From an uncultured Bacilli bacterium (GTDB taxonomy: Bacteria; Bacillota_I; Bacilli_A; RF39; UBA660): a stretch of DNA of 21,934 nucleotides. The stretch's first letter is position 1. Every line of letters starts with the position of its first letter. This document shows positions 15,407 to 21,934 of the stretch, one piece after another. Position numbers and translations under genes: made by a program. The DNA lies in assembly GCA_934149245.1 (NCBI GenBank), contig CAKPER010000020.1, positions 1 through 21,934 on the forward strand, read 5' to 3'. Below the pieces are notes generated by a model. The model saw nothing but the letters and a program-made list of their open reading frames with translations. It ran no database searches and was not told the DNA's origin.

Positions 15407-16034
15407 GAGTTAGCACCTCCTCTAATTTTTCTAAAGCACCAGCTGTAATCAATAAATTATCAGCACTTACTAAATCAAAAGCATTAACTTCTTCAAAAGT
15501 AATAAGCTTAACATTAGCTAAATTTCTAGAAGCTAAGCAAACATTTTCAGTAAGTTCACTAACAACAACTAATACTTTATTGTTTTCTATATCAAACTTA
15601 GTTAATAAATTAACCATCTCTTTAGTCTTACTAGTTGCAAAATTAATATCATCTACAACAATTAACTCTTTATCTAAAAGTTTATAAGCTAAAGCAGACT
15701 TAACAGCTAATCTTCTTTCTTTTTTATTCATCTTTTTAGTGTAATTTCTATTTGGATTAGGTCCAAACACAATTCCACCACCACGCCATTGAGTAGCTCT
15801 TATACTTCCTTGACGTGCATTACCAGTTCCTTTTTGTCTCCATGGCTTTCTTCCACCACCACTAACTTCTGATCTAGTCTTAGTAGAAGCAGATGCTTGA
15901 CGTCTATTTGCCATATTAAGTACGATTGCATTATGTAAAACTGCATCATTAGGAACTATTCCCCAAATGTTATCATTTAATTTTATATCCTTAACCTTTT
16001 CACCATTACAGTTTAATATCTGAGTTTTAGACAT
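15399..16034 (-). CDS. rplD: 50S ribosomal protein L4
   Basis: A 211-residue uL4 with a tunnel-lining loop. In E. coli L4 is the feedback repressor of the S10 operon. The loop region reads RSEVSGGGRKPWRQKGTGNARQGS in segments over residues 54-77, followed by RATQWRGGGIVFGPNPRNY-like sequence (here GPNPNRNY). The C-terminal half ends in LLITAGALEKLEEVL. Length is normal. A 58-base gap separates it from rplC. Confidence 0.97.
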   Translation of the reverse strand: MSKTQILNCNGEKVKDIKLNDNIWGIVPNDAVLHNAIVLNMANRRQASASTKTRSEVSGGGRKPWRQKGTGNARQGSIRATQWRGGGIVFGPNPNRNYTKKMNKKERRLAVKSALAYKLLDKELIVVDDINFATSKTKEMVNLLTKFDIENNKVLVVVSELTENVCLASRNLANVKLITFEEVNAFDLVSADNLLITAGALEKLEEVLTRD

Positions 16035-16092
16035 TACTTTCTTCCTCCTTTATCATCACATTAAATTTAAATTGCATAAACATTTTCTAAAG

Positions 16093-16830
16093 TTATTGTT
16101 GTGATGTAGTGTCAGTAGTATTTTCTGCAATTTTCTCTTCTGACGCATTCTCTGTATCAGTAGTTGTATCATAACTAACAAGTTCCAAAACTGGATTTGT
16201 CTTGTCCATATTCTTAATAGCAGACTTAATAAATACTAATGATTTCTTTGGTCCAGGAACATTTCCTTTAATTAAGATAACATTGTTTTCAAGATCAACT
16301 TGAATAATTTCAAGATTTTGAACAGTTACTTGTTCGCTACCCATATGTCCAGGCATTTTCTTTCCTGGTAATACCCTTTTTGGTAACATTGTACCAAGAG
16401 ATCCTACACCACGATGATATTGACTACCATGACCCATTGGTCCACGTGATTGATTATGGCGTTTAATAACACCTTGTGTTCCTTTTCCTTTAGAAGTGCC
16501 AGTTACATCAACTATTTCTCCTGCAGAAAATAAATCAGCTTTAAGAACTTGTCCTAAGCTATAATCACTAACATTAACACCTCTAAGTTCTCTTAAGAAG
16601 CGCTTAGGTGTTGTATTAGCTTTCTTTAAGTGTCCGACTTCAGGTTTATTGCTTCTATGTTCCTTTTTATCTACTGTAGCTATTTGAATAGCATCATAAC
16701 CATCATTCTCTACAGTTTTAATTTGACTAATTACGTTGTCATCTACCTGAACAACAGTTACAGGAACTAACTTTCCATTAGCAGCAAAAACTTGAGTCAT
16801 CCCAATCTTACGACCTAAGATTCCTTTCAT
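16093..16830 (-). CDS. rplC: 50S ribosomal protein L3 with acidic C-terminal tail
   Basis: A 245-residue uL3 near the peptidyl transferase centre. It begins MKGILGRKIGMTQVFAANGKLVPVTV (in segments) and has the central loop GVIKRHNQSRGPMGHGSQYHRGVGSLG in segments and KKMPGHMGSEQVTVQNLEII. The core ends near residue 210. About 30 extra residues follow, rich in Thr, Asp, Glu and Ser, unlike the usual 205-215 residue protein. This tail is acidic, which is unusual for a ribosomal protein. Confidence 0.97.
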   Translation of the reverse strand: MKGILGRKIGMTQVFAANGKLVPVTVVQVDDNVISQIKTVENDGYDAIQIATVDKKEHRSNKPEVGHLKKANTTPKRFLRELRGVNVSDYSLGQVLKADLFSAGEIVDVTGTSKGKGTQGVIKRHNQSRGPMGHGSQYHRGVGSLGTMLPKRVLPGKKMPGHMGSEQVTVQNLEIIQVDLENNVILIKGNVPGPKKSLVFIKSAIKNMDKTNPVLELVSYDTTTDTENASEEKIAENTTDTTSQQ

Positions 16831-16843
16831 TTTCTAATTCCTC

Positions 16844-17152
16844 CTAATATTTTATTTGTATATCAACACCACTAGGTAAATCTAGATGTTTTAAAGCATC
16901 AATTGTCTCTTTACTAGGGTTATTAATATCGATAAGTCTTTTGTGAGTACGCATCTCGAATTGTTCTCTAGAATCTTTATACTTGTGAACAGCTCTAAGA
17001 ATAGTAAACTTCTCAACCTTAGTTGGTAATGGAACAGGTCCACTTACCTCTCCACCAGTTCTCTTAACAGTAGCCACTATCTTACTAGCAGCATTATCAA
17101 TTATTTGGTGTTCATATGCCTTAAGTTTTATTCTGATTTTTTCATTTGACAT
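16844..17152 (-). CDS. rpsJ: 30S ribosomal protein S10
   Basis: A 102-residue uS10 of the small-subunit head, also known as the antitermination factor NusE. It contains IRIKLKAYEHQIIDNAASKIV in segments, GPVPLPTKVEKFTILRA, the tRNA-proximal SREQFEMRTHKRLIDI, and ends LPSGVDIQIKY. It is the first gene of the superoperon; AGGAGG precedes the ATG. No rpsL, rpsG, fusA or tuf lies upstream. Confidence 0.98.
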   Translation of the reverse strand: MSNEKIRIKLKAYEHQIIDNAASKIVATVKRTGGEVSGPVPLPTKVEKFTILRAVHKYKDSREQFEMRTHKRLIDINNPSKETIDALKHLDLPSGVDIQIKY

Positions 17153-17280
17153 ATTTACTCCTCCTTTCGCCTATATCTAGTATAGACTAGCTCCGAACAA
17201 ATTACCTGAAAACCCTCAATTATTATTTAACAACTTAACCGGGTGTATCAGCAACTTTGCACATCCTCGCCACCTACACG
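17153..17280 (-). promoter_or_regulatory. Structured S10-operon leader, possible autoregulatory element
   Basis: About 128 bases lie between the predicted transcription start near 17280 and the rpsJ ATG. This stretch is less AT-rich than surrounding spacers. Helix 1 pairs GTGTA (17279-17275) with TACAC (17247-17243). An alternative helix pairs ACCC (17244-17241) with GGGT (17215-17212); the two share bases, so they would exclude each other. A third hairpin, CTAGT/ACTAG with a four-base loop (17190-17177), sits just upstream of AGGAGG. The sequence GTTGCTGATACACCCGG resembles what I recall of rpsJ leaders in other Bacilli, but I cannot name an RNA family. Confidence 0.55.
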
Positions 17281-17286
17281 TTTGTT

Positions 17287-17315
17287 ATTGTACTATATAT
17301 TTTAAGGTTTGACAA
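17287..17315 (-). promoter_or_regulatory. Promoter of the S10 superoperon
   Basis: On the minus strand a -35 box TTGTCA (17315-17310) and a -10 box TACAAT (17292-17287) are separated by exactly 17 bases; each matches consensus at five of six positions. An A/T-rich tract of alternating AAGCT and poly-A lies upstream, as expected for a strong ribosomal promoter. Confidence 0.8.
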
Positions 17316-17340
17316 GCTTTTTTTAGCTTTTTCCAAGTTT

Positions 17341-17365
17341 TTTTGCACATAGATGCACTGCAAAA
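17341..17365. repeat. Perfect 7-bp inverted repeat upstream of the S10 promoter
   Basis: TTTTGCA (17341-17347) and TGCAAAA (17359-17365) flank 11 bases. It lies about 26 bases upstream of the -35 box. It is not followed by a T tract on either strand, so it does not look like a terminator; it could be a protein-binding site or chance. Confidence 0.35.
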
Positions 17366-17601
17366 GTAAATTTCACTCTTCAAGTTCAAAAATCCAAAAG
17401 AAAAATAACCCCCACTTAAACCATTACTTACATTTCTTATCACATTTTATACTAATTTTCTAGTTTCTATTTCTTTTTAATTCTACAACAGATATAATTC
17501 AAATACAATCAATTCTTTTTATAATCAAACACTCTTAAATATCTATATATATACCTCTACTACAATTATTTTTATTTTTAATATCATAAAAATTTTTAAC
17601 C
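17366..17601. other. AT-rich spacer, no gene seen
   Basis: Between the inverted repeat and the ybbR terminator there is very AT-rich sequence with many short homopolymers. I see no coding region with a ribosome site, no tRNA-like cloverleaf and no clear promoter on the plus strand. Confidence 0.6.
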
Positions 17602-17653
17602 AAAAAAGGCTCTTACTTTCTATCTATATAATATAGAAAGCAAAACCTTTTTA
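17602..17653 (-). terminator. Terminator of the cdaA-ybbR operon
   Basis: Directly after the ybbR stop a long stem forms: AAAAAGG (minus strand, near 17652-17646) pairs with CCTTTTT near 17609-17602, and an inner perfect CTTTCTAT/ATAGAAAG helix (17640-17633 with 17623-17616) caps it. A T-rich second arm completes it. The A-rich and T-rich flanks would let it act in both directions. Confidence 0.8.
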
Positions 17654-17662
17654 TATAATTAA

Positions 17663-19030
17663 TTATTTTTTCGTTATTCTTATTTTTACCTTTGTAATTT
17701 TCGCAGCATAAGTTGCTTTATTATCATCACCACTAGCCTTTACAGCTACTTCATAATCTCCCTCGCTATAGCCACTCAAATCAACAGAAGCAGTAACCAT
17801 AGAAGCATCAATCGCATCAACTACCTCTTTAGTTCCTTTTACAATAACTGAAGTCTTACTTGAATTTTCTCCAATGGCAACAGCTTTACAGTTCGGATCC
17901 AAATTAGTTGTTTCAATATAGACATCATTTATTTCTTTACTAATTTCTGCCCCAATTGTAACAGTTGCCTTTAAATTAGTATCAGATATTTCTTTAACTC
18001 CCGATGGTTTTGATATAATAACATCATAGGTTTTATTCTCATTAAGTCCAGATACATCTATTTCTACTGGTAAATAATCCATATCATCTAAAACATTCTG
18101 ATCTCCATACACTACAACCTTACTAATATCAGTCTTTATATTATCTATAGCTTTTCCAAATTCTACTTCTCCAGTAGGTACAACCTTAATAGGAACTTCT
18201 TTTTTAGGAGATTCAATAGTCACCTTAGCAGATAATTTTCTAGGTTCCATCTCAATTCCTTTAACAACACGACCCTCACTATCATAAGCCACTAATTTTA
18301 TATCATCTAAATCACTTACACCAATTTTTGGATCAACAATCTTACTAACATCAACCAAAGCTTTTACAATAGCAACTTTCTTTAAAGTATGTTCAGCTCC
18401 CTTTATAACAACTTCTTTTTCACTTAAACTAACATCACCTATAGACAACTTTTTATCCAACATATTTTTATTTATAATATCAACAGAAGCTGTCCTAGTC
18501 TCACTAACTTTAGGATATATTGTAACATTAACAACCGATGGATCCAACTTATAATTTACAGAAGTAATAGAACAATCATAGTCCAACTTTATAGTATGAA
18601 CCCCTTCTTTTAAATTAGATAAATCAGCTGTAACTGTTCCTTTAGATAATTGTTTTGCCAAATATAAATCTACTTTTCTACCAATCAAAGTTACATCAAC
18701 ACTATCAGGAAGTCCTTCTACAACATAAGAATTACTATTATAAGTAGCCTTAACTTTCTGATCATATAAAACCTCAGCCGAATCATTTACTATTATAGTT
18801 GATTCACTATCAACATATAAAAACAAACATATAGCCAATATAAGTGAAATAAATACCAGCGTATTCTTTTTAGTTAGCATTTTTTCAAATCTATCAGTCT
18901 TATTACCAAACTTATCCCCTATCATGACCATAACTTTAGTAATAGGTAAAATTATTACTCTATCTATAACTTTATATATTGCTCTAAATATAGCAGTAAT
19001 AGTCATAAATATACTATTTATTATCTTCAT
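17663..19030 (-). CDS. cdaR: YbbR-like regulator of diadenylate cyclase
   Basis: A 455-residue membrane-anchored protein of the YbbR/CdaR family, which binds and modulates CdaA. An N-terminal cytoplasmic part of about 55 residues, longer than I would expect and partly hydrophobic, precedes one membrane segment near residues 57-74 (TLVFISLILAICLFLYV). The rest is extracellular: several beta-rich YbbR repeats, seen as recurring VDVTLIGRK-, VVIKGAEHTL-, VVVYGDQNVLDD- and VIVKGTKEVVDAI-like strands. ATG 19030 is preferred over GTG 19039, as TAGGTGAT lies just upstream. It overlaps the end of cdaA by 17 bases. Usually glmM follows; here the S10 operon does. Confidence 0.93.
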   Translation of the reverse strand: MKIINSIFMTITAIFRAIYKVIDRVIILPITKVMVMIGDKFGNKTDRFEKMLTKKNTLVFISLILAICLFLYVDSESTIIVNDSAEVLYDQKVKATYNSNSYVVEGLPDSVDVTLIGRKVDLYLAKQLSKGTVTADLSNLKEGVHTIKLDYDCSITSVNYKLDPSVVNVTIYPKVSETRTASVDIINKNMLDKKLSIGDVSLSEKEVVIKGAEHTLKKVAIVKALVDVSKIVDPKIGVSDLDDIKLVAYDSEGRVVKGIEMEPRKLSAKVTIESPKKEVPIKVVPTGEVEFGKAIDNIKTDISKVVVYGDQNVLDDMDYLPVEIDVSGLNENKTYDVIISKPSGVKEISDTNLKATVTIGAEISKEINDVYIETTNLDPNCKAVAIGENSSKTSVIVKGTKEVVDAIDASMVTASVDLSGYSEGDYEVAVKASGDDNKATYAAKITKVKIRITKK

Positions 19031-19868
19031 GGCTATCACCTACCTTATCTTCTTTCTCTTTAACACTCTCCTCTTCAAAATCATCATCAAGTAAGAAATC
19101 TTTACGAGGTCTTAGTTCCTCTACTAACATCATTCTTGCATCATCTATTGAAAGTCCGTAATTCAATACCCCACCAATAGCAATAGAAATTTTACCTGTC
19201 TCTTCACTTACAACAATAGCAATAGAATCAGACTCTTCACTAATACCTAAAGCAGCCCTATGTCTAGTCCCCAATCTTTTATTAATTTTCGTATTTAAAC
19301 TAATTGGAAATACTGCTCCAGCACTTGTTATTCTATTTCCTTGTATTATAACACCACCATCATGAAGTGGATTTCTAGGGAAAAAGATTGATATAAGTAA
19401 TTCACTAGATATATCAGCATATATACCTTTACTTCTAACTATATAATCATTTAAACTTACTTCTCTTTCAATTACTATCAAAGCACCAATTCTAGATTTA
19501 CGTAAATATTCTATAGCATTCATAATTTCATAAATCATTTTTTCTCTTTCATCCATTGTAAGTACATGATGTTTAGTAAGTATTTGTTTTCTACCTAAGT
19601 GTTCCAAAATACTTCTAATTTCAGGTTGAAAGATAATAATAAGTGCTAGTGGTCCCCACATAATAACATACTCAAGAAGTAATCCCACTGTTGTAAGATT
19701 CAACCAATCACTAAGAATTTTTATTATTACAATAATAATTATCCCCTTAAATATAAGTACCATCTTAACATTATTTTTAAGACTTTTTAATACATAATAG
19801 ATTAATACCCATACTAAAGATATATCAATAATCTTTTGTAAAACAGTAATAAAACTACTAACCGTCAT
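19014..19868 (-). CDS. cdaA: Diadenylate cyclase CdaA (c-di-AMP synthase)
   Basis: A 284-residue membrane enzyme making c-di-AMP from two ATP, a signal for potassium, osmotic and cell-wall control. Three hydrophobic segments lie near residues 10-28, 36-52 and 62-82. The DAC domain follows: LHDGGVIIQGN at 168-178, where the canonical motif is DGA and this protein has DGG, and GTRHRAALGISE at 200-211 with the RHR motif. An acidic C-terminal tail ends in the ybbR overlap. Ribosome site is GAAGG. Partner gene ybbR is directly downstream. Confidence 0.96.
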   Translation of the reverse strand: MTVSSFITVLQKIIDISLVWVLIYYVLKSLKNNVKMVLIFKGIIIIVIIKILSDWLNLTTVGLLLEYVIMWGPLALIIIFQPEIRSILEHLGRKQILTKHHVLTMDEREKMIYEIMNAIEYLRKSRIGALIVIEREVSLNDYIVRSKGIYADISSELLISIFFPRNPLHDGGVIIQGNRITSAGAVFPISLNTKINKRLGTRHRAALGISEESDSIAIVVSEETGKISIAIGGVLNYGLSIDDARMMLVEELRPRKDFLLDDDFEEESVKEKEDKVGDSHEDNK

Positions 19869-19885
19869 CCATATACCTTCTTTCT

Positions 19886-19915
19886 ATAATAAAATTATAT
19901 CATATATTTTTTCAA
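19886..19915 (-). promoter_or_regulatory. Promoter of the cdaA-ybbR operon
   Basis: On the minus strand TTGAAA (19915-19910) and TATTAT (19891-19886) are 18 bases apart. A perfect TATAAT at 19899-19894 is an alternative -10, but it then lacks a good -35. The promoter begins just after the yidD terminator, supporting a separate transcription unit. Confidence 0.5.
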
Positions 19916-19918
19916 ATA

Positions 19919-19957
19919 AAAATACCCTTTTAATTTTTTTTCATAAAAGAGTATTTT
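19919..19957 (-). terminator. Terminator after yidD
   Basis: On the minus strand AAAATACTCTTTT (19957-19945) pairs with AAAAGGGTATTTT (19931-19919) with one mismatch, around a 13-base A-rich loop. The second arm ends in a T-rich tract. Symmetry would allow bidirectional use. Confidence 0.75.
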
Positions 19958-19973
19958 AATTATTCCAAATTCT

Positions 19974-20180
19974 CTACGGTACTGGATCATATCCACTTTT
20001 TCCAAAAGGATGACATCTACATATTCTCTTAATTGCTAACCACCATCCCTTAAAAAAGCCATATTTGCAAATTGCTTCTATCGCATAATTAGAACACGTT
20101 GGATAAAACCTACAAGCACTATGCCAAGGCCCAGGAACTTTTTGATATAACTTTATTAATCTGATACTAAGTTTCTTCAT
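19974..20180 (-). CDS. yidD: Membrane protein insertion efficiency factor YidD
   Basis: A 68-residue YidD, a small membrane-peripheral protein that aids the insertase YidC/OxaA. The full family signature is present: CRFYPTCSNYAIEAICKYG, KGWWLAIKRICRCHPFGKSGYDPVP (in segments). Elsewhere yidD usually lies beside rnpA, rpmH and yidC; here it begins two bases after the M29 aminopeptidase gene. No clear Shine-Dalgarno site precedes it, so translation probably depends on the upstream gene. Confidence 0.95.
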   Translation of the reverse strand: MKKLSIRLIKLYQKVPGPWHSACRFYPTCSNYAIEAICKYGFFKGWWLAIKRICRCHPFGKSGYDPVP

Positions 20181-20182
20181 TT

Positions 20183-21391
20183 TTATATATTTTCAAAAGT
20201 CCCAAATTTACCATTCTTAAAAATAGATATCTTCCGACCATCACGAGTTGTACCAACAATATCCAAATCATCAGTACCTATCATAAAATCGATATGTTGA
20301 CGAGATACATTAATTCCTCTTTCAAGTAATTCTTCATCTTTTAATTCAGTACCACCTATAATACATTCACCAAAGCCAGCTCCAAGCGCTAAATGACAAG
20401 AAGCATTCTCATCGATTAAAGTCGTTCCAAAATTAATACCCATACTATCTATTGGACTACCAACTTCTACTAGTGCAGCTTCCCCTAAATAACAAGAATT
20501 ACTATCTGTATTAATAATCTCTCCTAACATTTTTTTACCAACTCTAGCATCATAATCTACAACTTTTCCCTCATGAAATTTAATATAAAAATCATTTATT
20601 TCTACATCATTACAATATAGAGGCTTAGCACTATAAACTATTCCCTCTGTCTTATTATAAATAGGACTAGTAAAAACTTCATAACTAGGCATATTAACAA
20701 TACATAAACTATCTTTAGCACTACTATATAAATAATCATCAGGTAGATATATAGTTAAATCCGTTCCTAAAGAATTACTATAATGTAAGCTAGTTAAATT
20801 AAGTGAATTAAGTTTATCTCGAACAATTCTATTCTTCTCTAATAGATTATCCCATTCCTCTACAGGATTATCCCTATCTACCATACACATACTAAATATA
20901 GCATTCTTTAATTTATCATAAGCTTCATCATTATCTCCATATATAGACTTAGCCCAACTAACTCCAGGATATGCTGCTATACACCAACTAAGCTTACATT
21001 GCTCCTGCAATTTTCTATATAAAGGCTTACTATTTCTCTTAAGATTAAGAGCATCCCCCAACTTTTTAGACTCAATATCATCATTAAGATGAGGAACTTC
21101 TGTTTCAAACATTAAAAAGCTAGCCCCCTTCTTAGCATACTCATCCCAAATAGCCTTATTAAAATAAGGACTATTTTTCATATCACTATAAGTCATATTT
21201 TTAAGTTCATCATGAATCTTATATTTATCTTCACACTCTAAATAAATATCATCAACCCCTAATTCTCTTACTCTTTTCACTAACAAATCTATAAAAGGAG
21301 AAATCTCTTTACTATAACTAATAAATAAAGATTTAACATTCTCTAAATTTGTACATTTCTTTATTAACAATTCTATATATTTGCTATCCAT
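20183..21391 (-). CDS. M29-family metallo-aminopeptidase (PepS/AmpS type)
   Basis: A 402-residue cytoplasmic aminopeptidase of MEROPS family M29, which removes N-terminal residues using two metal ions. Metal-ligand candidates follow the spacing of Thermus aminopeptidase T: Glu238 (PSYEVFTSP), Glu304 (YLGEAALVEVGSPI), His333 (DENASCHLALG), His366 and Asp368 (RQHIDFMIG). At the position of the otherwise conserved Tyr, seven residues after His333, this protein has Phe340. ATG 21391 is chosen because GGAAGGTGA lies just upstream; an in-frame TTG at 21409 sits before that site. Ends two bases before yidD. Confidence 0.93.
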   Translation of the reverse strand: MDSKYIELLIKKCTNLENVKSLFISYSKEISPFIDLLVKRVRELGVDDIYLECEDKYKIHDELKNMTYSDMKNSPYFNKAIWDEYAKKGASFLMFETEVPHLNDDIESKKLGDALNLKRNSKPLYRKLQEQCKLSWCIAAYPGVSWAKSIYGDNDEAYDKLKNAIFSMCMVDRDNPVEEWDNLLEKNRIVRDKLNSLNLTSLHYSNSLGTDLTIYLPDDYLYSSAKDSLCIVNMPSYEVFTSPIYNKTEGIVYSAKPLYCNDVEINDFYIKFHEGKVVDYDARVGKKMLGEIINTDSNSCYLGEAALVEVGSPIDSMGINFGTTLIDENASCHLALGAGFGECIIGGTELKDEELLERGINVSRQHIDFMIGTDDLDIVGTTRDGRKISIFKNGKFGTFENI

Positions 21392-21436
21392 ATCAATCAC
21401 CTTCCACAATATATATCATATCATACTTTTATATAA

Positions 21437-21910
21437 TTAAGATTCTATTTTAACTAAAGTAGAATTATCTCTATCTTTATATAAAGTCAACATCTCTAGT
21501 ACTGTACTCTGTACTTCTTCGCTACTAGTAACACTCTTTAACTTACTATCATATTCATCTATTTTCTTATTTAATTCTTTATCCCTAGAATAATATTCAC
21601 TAACAATAACATTTCCCTTATAGCTATTCTTTATCTTCTCTACATTATCAAAATCTTCTGTAATACCAACTATAGATTTATATAATCCATCATTATCTTC
21701 ATAATATACATAATTATTAACTAAAGTATTACTAACCATATTATCATAAGTAGAATAAGCCCCTGCTTGAATCAAATAAATCTTCCTACCATCTATATCC
21801 TTTTTTATATCCTTATCATAAACTTGATATACTAATTTACCACACACTACCCCACATAAAATAGATAAACATATTGGTCCAAGTATTTTTTTTAATATTT
21901 TCTTTAACAT
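21437..21910 (-). CDS. Small membrane-anchored protein with SPOR-like domain
   Basis: A 157-residue protein. A basic start (MLKKILKKIL) is followed by one hydrophobic segment near residues 11-30, giving a single-pass anchor with the rest probably outside. Residues 44-110 read like a divergent SPOR (peptidoglycan-binding) domain: IYLIQAGAYST, then YVYYEDNDGLYKSIVGIT, then NVEKIKNSY and a final strand ending in YY. The C-terminal 45 residues look helical and charged. A GGGTGAT site precedes the ATG. It is upstream of the aminopeptidase gene by 45 bases and may share its transcript. The SPOR assignment rests on pattern only. Confidence 0.7.
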   Translation of the reverse strand: MLKKILKKILGPICLSILCGVVCGKLVYQVYDKDIKKDIDGRKIYLIQAGAYSTYDNMVSNTLVNNYVYYEDNDGLYKSIVGITEDFDNVEKIKNSYKGNVIVSEYYSRDKELNKKIDEYDSKLKSVTSSEEVQSTVLEMLTLYKDRDNSTLVKIES

Positions 21911-21934
21911 TATTTATCACCCATATAAAGTATA

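Noticed and set aside
17352..17470. Short plus-strand frame of 36 codons starting near the inverted repeat
   Set aside because: No Shine-Dalgarno site, no promoter, biased composition and no known similarity.
1..21934. Mycoplasma genetic code (UGA as Trp)
   Set aside because: All genes are full length under the standard code and Trp codons are TGG; only absence of TGA stops is noted.

Overview
All genes found in this 21.9 kb window lie on the minus strand. The DNA is very AT-rich, Shine-Dalgarno sites are strong (AGGAGG type), S14 is the short zinc form, and adenylate kinase has a Cys4 lid. The ribosomal operon follows the Gram-positive order and sits beside a CdaA/YbbR cyclic-di-AMP pair. 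Together these point to a low-GC Bacillota or Mycoplasmatota-like bacterium, possibly an uncultured gut lineage; the exact taxon cannot be fixed from sequence alone. Tryptophan is read from TGG, and none of the 34 complete genes ends in TGA.

Layout in transcription order (right to left). 21910-19974: a small SPOR-like membrane protein, an M29 aminopeptidase and yidD, ended by a hairpin terminator. 19868-17663: cdaA (dacA) and ybbR (cdaR), with a promoter before cdaA and a long hairpin after ybbR. 17662-17153: a 510 bp gap holding the S10 promoter and a structured leader of about 128 nt. 17152-3719: one uninterrupted S10-spc-alpha superoperon: rpsJ, rplC, rplD, rplW, rplB, rpsS, rplV, rpsC, rplP, rpmC, rpsQ, rplN, rplX, rplE, rpsZ, rpsH, rplF, rplR, rpsE, rplO, secY, adk, infA, rpmJ, rpsM, rpsK, rpoA, rplQ, closed by a terminator. 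rpmD (L30) is absent between rpsE and rplO, and map is absent between adk and infA.

3598-1: an accessory locus with two paralogous genes of unknown function, each driven by a near-identical promoter block. The complete one (787 aa) has an N-terminal region resembling the DUF6273 family, followed by three tandem helical repeats of about 170 aa. I think the repeats are homologous to the C-terminal helical part of MoxR-like AAA+ ATPases, but no ATPase core is present. The second paralog runs off the left edge and was found by reading the edge frame directly.

How the genes work together: the central operon supplies ribosomal proteins, the SecY channel, adenylate kinase, IF-1 and RNA polymerase alpha. 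CdaA makes c-di-AMP, with YbbR as its likely regulator. YidD assists membrane-protein insertion. The left-hand pair is the most novel part of the window.
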